A stretch of DNA of 64,000 nt from Mesobacterium pallidum (lineage in GTDB: Bacteria > Pseudomonadota > Alphaproteobacteria > Rhodobacterales > Rhodobacteraceae): contig NZ_JAIMID010000001.1 in the NCBI RefSeq assembly GCF_019966535.1, forward strand, positions 372,001-436,000. Reading direction: 5' to 3'. Shown piece by piece: positions 63,333 to 64,000 of the stretch. The position numbers and the translations under genes were made by a program. The notes under the pieces are model-generated. The model made no database searches, was not told the DNA's origin, and saw nothing but the letters and a program-made list of their open reading frames with translations. How positions within the stretch are numbered: the first letter of the stretch is position 1; every line of letters starts with the position of its first letter.

Positions 63333-63493
63333 CTTGCCCCCTCTACCTCGGGTGGCCGTTCTCATCGCGGCCCGTTCCATGCCACAATAGGTTGCCGTCC
63401 TGCCGCGGAAAAGTCCAAATCGTCCACCCGGTGCGGATTGCAACCCGACCGTCGCTGCGGCACAACAGGGCACGCAGGCGAAGGGGATCCCGG

Positions 63494-64000
63494 GTGATCG
63501 AATTGGAGAACGTGGCCTATAGCTACGGCTATGGCGGAGGCGCCTTGCTGAGCGAGCTGTCGCTGAAACTCTCGCCCGGTTCGTTCCATTTCCTGACCGG
63601 GCCGTCGGGGGCGGGCAAGACCACCTTTCTCAAGCTGTGCTACGGCGCGCTGCGGCCCACCTCGGGCGAGGTGCAGATCTTTGGCAAGGACCTGCGCGGC
63701 ATGGACCGCGACGACATCGCCATGGCGCGGCGGCGCATCGGGGTGGTGCACCAGGATTGCCAGTTTCTCGATCACCTCAGCGTGGCCGAGAACATCGCCC
63801 TGCCGCTGGCCGTCTCGGGGCAGGAGCACCTGGCCGACGGCAACCTCGACGAGTTGATGGCCTGGGTCGGGCTGACCGAGCGCGCGAATGCCCTGCCGGC
63901 CGAGCTGTCGGGCGGCGAGCGGCAGCGCGCGGCGCTGGCGCGGGCGGTCATCATGTCGCCTGACGTGGTGCTGGCCGACGAGCCCACGGGCAATGTCGAC
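63494..64000 (+). CDS. ftsE: Cell division ATPase FtsE, 3' end beyond the window
   Basis: Starts at GTG 63494 and is open to the window edge (169 codons). VIELENVAYSYGYGGGALLS, Walker A GPSGAGKTTFLKL, Q-loop GVVHQDCQFLDHLSVAENIA, signature LSGGERQRAALARA and Walker B VVLADEPTGNVD are in order, and the short linker after the P-loop matches FtsE. With FtsX it couples septum formation to peptidoglycan hydrolysis. The next gene should be ftsX, out of view. Confidence 0.9.
   Translation, partial: MIELENVAYSYGYGGGALLSELSLKLSPGSFHFLTGPSGAGKTTFLKLCYGALRPTSGEVQIFGKDLRGMDRDDIAMARRRIGVVHQDCQFLDHLSVAENIALPLAVSGQEHLADGNLDELMAWVGLTERANALPAELSGGERQRAALARAVIMSPDVVLADEPTGNVD

Overview
The window is GC-rich with tightly packed operons, many joined by 1-4 base ATGA, GTGA or TGATG overlaps. 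Gene content (paa operon beside a shikimate-kinase-fused HTH regulator, Hint-domain protein, RTX protein, large Gln/Gly-rich DUF4175-type membrane protein, ugp/liv-style ABC operons) points to an alphaproteobacterium of the Rhodobacteraceae (roseobacter-type). This is inferred from gene families, not from a marker gene. I saw no rRNA, tRNA, CRISPR array or complete insertion sequence.

Layout. 1-12 kb: end of a TetR gene, a cation antiporter, then a leftward aromatic-catabolism operon (beta-ketothiolase, paaABCD, an NTF2-like gene, paaE, a PaaA-like paralogue) headed by an XRE/shikimate-kinase-type regulator. A paired half-permease and a Tat-type lipoprotein lytic transglycosylase follow. 12-19.5 kb: one leftward sugar or compatible-solute uptake operon: LacI regulator, binding protein, two unusual permeases, glycoside hydrolase, ATPase, with a perfect 16-bp LacI-type palindrome in front. 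19.5-30 kb: metallophosphoesterase plus lipid kinase, an RTX protein, and a liv-type ABC operon preceded by a GMC oxidoreductase.

30-40 kb is the most interesting part. A MEDS-BTAD regulator is followed by a rightward operon of cytochrome P450, a PEP-synthase-like enzyme split into two proteins as in phenylphosphate synthase, two HD phosphohydrolases, an aldehyde dehydrogenase, an SDR dehydrogenase and a [2Fe-2S] ferredoxin. This gene set matches the logic of the actinobacterial Cre pathway for alkylphenols: phosphorylate the phenol, oxidise the alkyl group with a P450, oxidise alcohol to aldehyde to acid, remove the phosphate. I infer a roseobacter version of that chemistry. A 15-bp palindrome occurs both upstream of the regulator gene and at the end of a nearby iclR gene.

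40-64 kb: IclR-linked operon (SDR, HAD phosphatase, unknown), GFA protein, M20 amidohydrolase, Tm-1-like protein, glycerol catabolism (glpR, glpD, glpK, the last with a 24-bp in-frame tandem repeat), FAD dehydrogenase plus ketopantoate reductase, a Hint protein, a TlpA-like thioredoxin, argH, a small lipoprotein, lysA, a DUF4175-type protein, a zinc-ribbon membrane protein and the start of ftsE. A dispersed hairpin-forming repeat family sits in many intergenic gaps.
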